Origin: Sialis fuliginosa
Taxonomy: Eukaryota; Arthropoda; Insecta; Megaloptera; Sialidae
Direction of reading: 5' to 3'
Length of the DNA: 64,000 nt
Assembly (NCBI GenBank): GCA_961205875.1
Contig: OY540817.1
Span: forward strand, 15,411,001 to 15,475,000
In this document: positions 59,763 through 64,000 of the stretch, piece by piece
Layout: each line of letters starts with the position of its first letter
Numbering within the stretch: position 1 is the first letter of the stretch
The notes under the pieces: model-generated
The model's database searches: none
Told to the model about the DNA's origin: nothing
The model's input: only the letters and a program-made list of their open reading frames with translations
Position numbers and translations under genes: made by a program

Positions 59763-60269
59763 CAGTGGTTCCCAACCAGTGTAACAGGAAACTTTAAACA
59801 ATTTACTTAAAATGATAATTTAATATGAAATTACATATACTTATCATTGTTAAAATTATTGTGTACATTTTTTATAATTAATTAAATTTTAATTCGACAA
59901 ATGTAATATAATGTGATAAACAAAAAACAAACCATTGCATTGTGAACATCTACACTCTACAGATTCTACACCAACAGAATTTTTATTTTTTTTTACTCAT
60001 TTCATACCATATATTATTTACGTACTATTTATATTTCATTAAAATTTTAATCTAAGAATACATATTGTTCTGTAGAAAAAGGGTTTTAAAATGTTGATTT
60101 TTTATTGAGTATAAATGATAGATTGCTAAAAATACACAATTACAATCAATTTCATTGCTGATATAAGATTTTGGTTTACTCTTATTTGTGAGAAATTGCA
60201 TAAATTGAAGACATATACTTTTTGCGAATCCCTGGATCAGTATCACGGACTACTGGTTGAGAACCACTA
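59763..60269. mobile_element. hAT-type MITE (about 507 bp)
   Basis: The left end CAGTGGTTCCCAACCAGTGT and the reversed right end TAGTGGTTCTCAACCAGTAG form the CAGTGGTTC(C/T)CAACC terminus common to many hAT elements. GAATCCCTGGATCAG just inside the right end fits that group too. No transposase is visible. An 8-bp duplication could not be confirmed (CTATGCAC versus GTACAAAG). Confidence 0.75.
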
Positions 60270-62229
60270 GTACAAAGACATCTCTCTGTAAATCGGCATT
60301 TACTTTTTCTTCTGCTCTACTAAATTACTTCAAATCTTAGGATTTGTCGATTGTGAGTTTTTCTGAAAACCAATACAGAAAATCTATCAGCTAGCTAGAT
60401 GGTATTTTTTTTGTTTGACACAATAGAATGATGTAAAAAGAGATGAAATTCCAGTAAAAGTTGTTATCAGACAGAGACACGAGATGTTCTAAGATAAATG
60501 GGAACCTCTCAAGATGAGCTGAACGAAAACGTCAGTTTATATTCGAATTTGGGGAAATGAATACTCACAAATATATTTGTATATCATAAGTAATTTGTTG
60601 CGTGATTGAATATATTTTGTATTATATTATGTTTACCCATTTTAGAATATCCAAGGCAAACATATTTTCTTGATGTTTTCAAATAGTTTTAAAAATACTT
60701 TACAAAACCAAAACTCGTAGATGATTTTTCTCGAGTTTGTTTTGTGTTGGTAGACATGAGTGTGTTTTCCGCTTTGAACGTATTAATGTGAAAAATATTT
60801 CTTGGAAGAAATGTATTTTCGATATTTTATTTTATTTTCAGTAGGCATTATCTACGTTGCTTTTTTCGTGGAATAACAATATATTATTCTATTTGCGTTA
60901 TAGTTCATACGTGCGTGTTTAGGTATAAAATATCTAAGAATTTTTAAAGTAACATATATATATGATTGTTTTAATTTTGAATTTTCGCTTAAATGTTTTG
61001 GTACCTATTTCTGGACCGCCATTTAAATTTAATATTTTAACAGTCTAAAATTTTGTTTATTAGCAAACCAATCAGTTTTTATAATTGAATAATACATACA
61101 AGAAAAAATTTGGTTTTTAAATGGCAAAATACAAATAATACCTACTTTTTGAATATAGCAATTTATCATAATTTTTATGACCAAAACATTTTAGCTAATA
61201 ACAATCAAAAAATGGGTCAGGATGCACAGTCGAGAGATTTTTATTTTTTATTTCTTTATTTAATTAAAGAAACTAATTAAAAAATTTAAAACAGGTCGTA
61301 GAGAATATATTCTTATAGTCTGTTATTTTTTTTTCAATTCAATTAAATAATATTTACAAGCGCAATCATGGACATAAAAAATTTAATTTTTTGTTATTTT
61401 ATTATAATGTTAAATTTATCATTCACTTAAACTGGTTAAATGTTTTAATTTTTACTTATACCTCGTAAATCTAATCGAGATCTATAATTTGAGACTAAAA
61501 CTCACGTGGTAGCTGCTCTGAGTGTCGAGATATACAAATTTTAAATTTACGCTAACGCGCAAAACCGATCTCTGCGCATTACATCAAGTTTCTGAAATGC
61601 CTGGCCTGAAACACTAAACGTTATTCACGTCAAAAAGTTAACACAAATAGTTTTTACCATCTCATCTTCCATCAAAAAATCGATAAATAAAAATGATAAA
61701 CAAGAAAAAATTCTATTATACACACTTTATTTTTCCTGTTACTATTATTAGAAAGTTGTAACAAATGCAGTTGATATAATATGAGCTCTGACAGATACAA
61801 TATCTCATGTAATACACATTTTTTGAATTTTTCTTTGATAGCTGACTGTACTACTAGCATCCCGCTTCGACAGATACGAATGATTTGGAGGTTTTGAAAA
61901 ATGATCGAACGCGCGGGGAGTGTTTTAGGTTAACTTTTTTATTAAACACATCAGAAGCCACTCTCGATGTTTTGACGTACCAAATAGATGATACTTGTGT
62001 TCCCTTTTTTAACGTTCGAGGGGGGGGGGGGGGGTAACATGCCTATGTATGTGTCAGCGCTTTTAAAACATTTTTTATCCGAAGTGAATGCATGAAAATT
62101 GCAATGTAATAACATTCTACGTTTCTGCCTCGGGTTCACTTTCATGACCAGCGGCTTTAAACACATAGCCACATTAGAGCGAGTTTTTTCATTACTACAA
62201 AATGTTAGTTTTGTCACTGATTTGATATA
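60270..62229. other. AT-rich non-coding stretch with a long G-run
   Basis: A run of 15 G lies at 62020-62034. Frames at 61672-61860 and 61951-62217 have no recognised motif; the latter's proline run is the G-run read backwards. A less AT-rich patch at 61500-61620 shows nothing usable. Confidence 0.55.
62020..62034 (+). repeat. 15-base G-run
   Basis: A homopolymer of 15 G in AT-rich DNA, able to form a G-quadruplex in principle. Length is prone to sequencing error. Confidence 0.9.
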
Positions 62230-62949
62230 CCAAGTGTCCCATTTTAATCTATCACCCCTTTATTTATTTTTCTATCAAATCAAAAAATTATTTAAATGAA
62301 AGTTGTTTGTTCGGGTTTGAGGTGGAACCAAAATGGCGTTATTTATTTTTGATTTGGTGGTTGTTTTCAGGGTCAAATAAGGTACATTTTTTTTTTTTAA
62401 TGGAAACCTATATTTTTTATTTAGGTATCCTATTTTATAGTAAGAAAGAGCAGATTTTGTCTTAAATAATTTTTAGTATAACTTCAGATTTTAGGTTTTC
62501 ATGAATTTTTACTCGGAAACCATCAACTTAAGAGAAAAGTGCAGAAATACAAGATTTATTTTGACCTGATAGAACTACAAAATTTAGATTTATTTTTATC
62601 TTTTGTTAATTTTTTTTTGTCTCTTTTTAATTTTTTTTTGCTTTAATATTTTAAACAAAATTTTAAAAAATCCTAAAATAATTTTCCGAGCTATTTCAGA
62701 TTAAATTTTTGTTTTTTTCACTTTTCCTCTAAAGTTGTTAGTTTCCAAATAAAAAAATAGTAGAAATCTAAAATCTCAAATAATTTTCTTAATGACAAAA
62801 AAATGAAGTCACTAAAAATTATTTAAGACAAAAGCTGCATATTTCTTTCCATAAAATAAAATATCGTTATAAAAAAAGTACAGGTTCCCTTTTGAAAAAA
62901 ATGTTGACCTTATTATAAAGGGGGTGATAGATTAAAATGAGACAGCCTG
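62230..62949. mobile_element. 720-bp fold-back element, TA-flanked
   Basis: TA lies on both sides. Ends are CCAAGTGTCCCATTTTAATC and, reversed, CAGGCTGTCTCATTTTAATC, each followed by TATCACCCC. Inverted similarity resumes deep inside: AGATTTTGTCTTAAATAATT on the left pairs with CAGCTTTTGTCTTAAATAATT on the right. The arms are therefore about 250-300 bases with gaps. The interior is A/T-rich and non-coding. TA flanks point to Tc1/mariner-type mobilisation. Confidence 0.8.
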
Positions 62950-62951
62950 TA

Positions 62952-64000
62952 TTGTAACAATACAACCTGCATAAAATCGGCTCACTAACTCTCCACGTGC
63001 ATGAAGTAGCGTTATTATAAATACCCATAAAAAATATTGTTTAACCCTATGCACCCGCACAAAATAATTATTTTTTTTATTGATTTTTAATACCATTTCT
63101 TTGCAATGACGAGTAGAGGTTTCGAACACAAAAAAGCTTTTTTCAATCTATGTTCGACCATTTTATCGTAATTACATAACTTTTAATTTTACCCATAACA
63201 ATTTTGACCCTCTTATGAATGAGCAAATTTAAACAAAACTAGAAAGAAGAAAATTAATAATTAATTGTATAATGTTAAATAAAATCTTTAATCCTTTCTA
63301 TTCTATAACCTTCTTTCCCACACGAACACTTTGAAGGTGAAACTTTATTATAATCATAATTAAAGCTATATATAATAACAATTTGAAAACAAGCGAAGCT
63401 CCAAGAAAAAAAATAAATTGTATAAAACTAAATAATTTGTACAACCCTGTAGTTATCCACCCCCAGTTCAAGCACTCCCGAAGTGGTCGATTGTCCACGG
63501 GTGAGTGTACAAGAAAATCTCGATTGAGATAAATAGAGACGCGCCGGTAAAACCTATCTGACAGAGAAGGTGGTTTCTACAAATTGGAATATTCGAGCTC
63601 GTGGTTATTTTCGATTTTTTACCTCCCCCTTCATCAACATTATGCGCAAAGTATGAAATGAGAAAGAATTGTAATCGCGGAGATCTCCTACCACGTCACG
63701 TTCAGTCAGTAGCGCCGAGTGAAGAACAAAATATTAAATGTGCATGAAGAGTGACTTTTAATTGATAAAGAGTTTTGAATTAGCATGCCATTGCTTCTCT
63801 TGGGGCGTCCACGGTATGCCAAAATAAGAAACCAAACGAGATGCCAGAGTTATCGGAACGCGCGTATTAAAAAATGGACGTGAAAGATATTGCACTTTTT
63901 TTGTACGTACGCCAGAAAAAAATCAAATAGAAAATAGGCAGTACAAAAAAGTTTTATATTTGATTTGATACTTATTCACGAGTCACCACTGTTCACCAAA
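62952..64000. other. non-coding stretch, higher G+C toward the end
   Basis: From about 63440 the composition rises. CCACGG|GTGAGT at about 63496-63504 is a strong donor-like site on plus. TTCAGTCAGT at 63701-63710 resembles an arthropod initiator. No TATA box at the right distance and no convincing frame was found, so neither a promoter nor an exon is called. A gene could begin just to the right. Confidence 0.4.

Overview
The window reads as AT-rich insect nuclear DNA (about 30% G+C by eye), most likely lepidopteran. The reasons are the repeats: short non-autonomous Helitrons whose 3' end carries a GCGAGCGAAGCCGCG hairpin just before CTAG, the 'AGGTTTCC/AGGGTTCCG ... CCGTCCGTCC' dispersed family, hAT, piggyBac-like and TA-flanked MITEs, and a decayed Tc1/mariner transposase. 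Nothing is bacterial: there are no operons, ribosome binding sites or CRISPR array, and no open frame exceeds 141 codons. The species was not identified.

No complete protein-coding gene could be recognised. The DNA is best explained as intergenic sequence or the interior of very long introns. A few G+C-rich islets of 100-250 bp hold open frames bounded by plausible splice sites: minus strand near 6.3-6.45 kb, plus strand near 36.15-36.31 kb, plus strand near 42.56-42.69 kb, and weaker ones near 3.0, 18.0, 19.9, 21.5 and 49.5 kb. They are listed as low-confidence candidate exons. None shows a domain I recognise, and such islets are often open in several frames by chance.

Layout. 0-6 kb: AT-rich DNA with an 8-bp-TSD hAT MITE (3.3 kb) and the longest copy of a TA-flanked MITE family named here AGGTACTGG (4.7-5.2 kb). 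6-18.7 kb: a candidate terminal exon, then mostly plain DNA, a 187-bp inverted-repeat element, a short AGGTACTGG copy, a Helitron and a 233-bp MITE. 18.7-33 kb: mostly plain DNA with two CCGTCC-family copies, a TG microsatellite and a duplicated 100-bp repeat. 33-39.8 kb: a mariner fossil, a 185-bp AGGTACTGG derivative, a candidate exon, a 184-bp MITE, and a reversed AGGTACTGG copy abutting two consecutive perfect hairpins. 40-45 kb: a TTAA-flanked piggyBac-like unit with a fold-back MITE nested inside, and a second fragment of that fold-back family inside a possible pogo-like element. 47-57.5 kb: three Helitrons, a 184-bp-period tandem duplication and a MITE with a perfect 9-bp target duplication. 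57-64 kb: microsatellite and G-runs, another hAT MITE and a 720-bp fold-back element.

The most noteworthy observations are the double perfect hairpin at 39.73-39.82 kb and two inverted-repeat families that share a CAAGGT end and a subterminal TGACGTCA palindrome, usually beside a CCAAT box. All boundaries were read by eye; copy numbers and families need genome-wide comparison.
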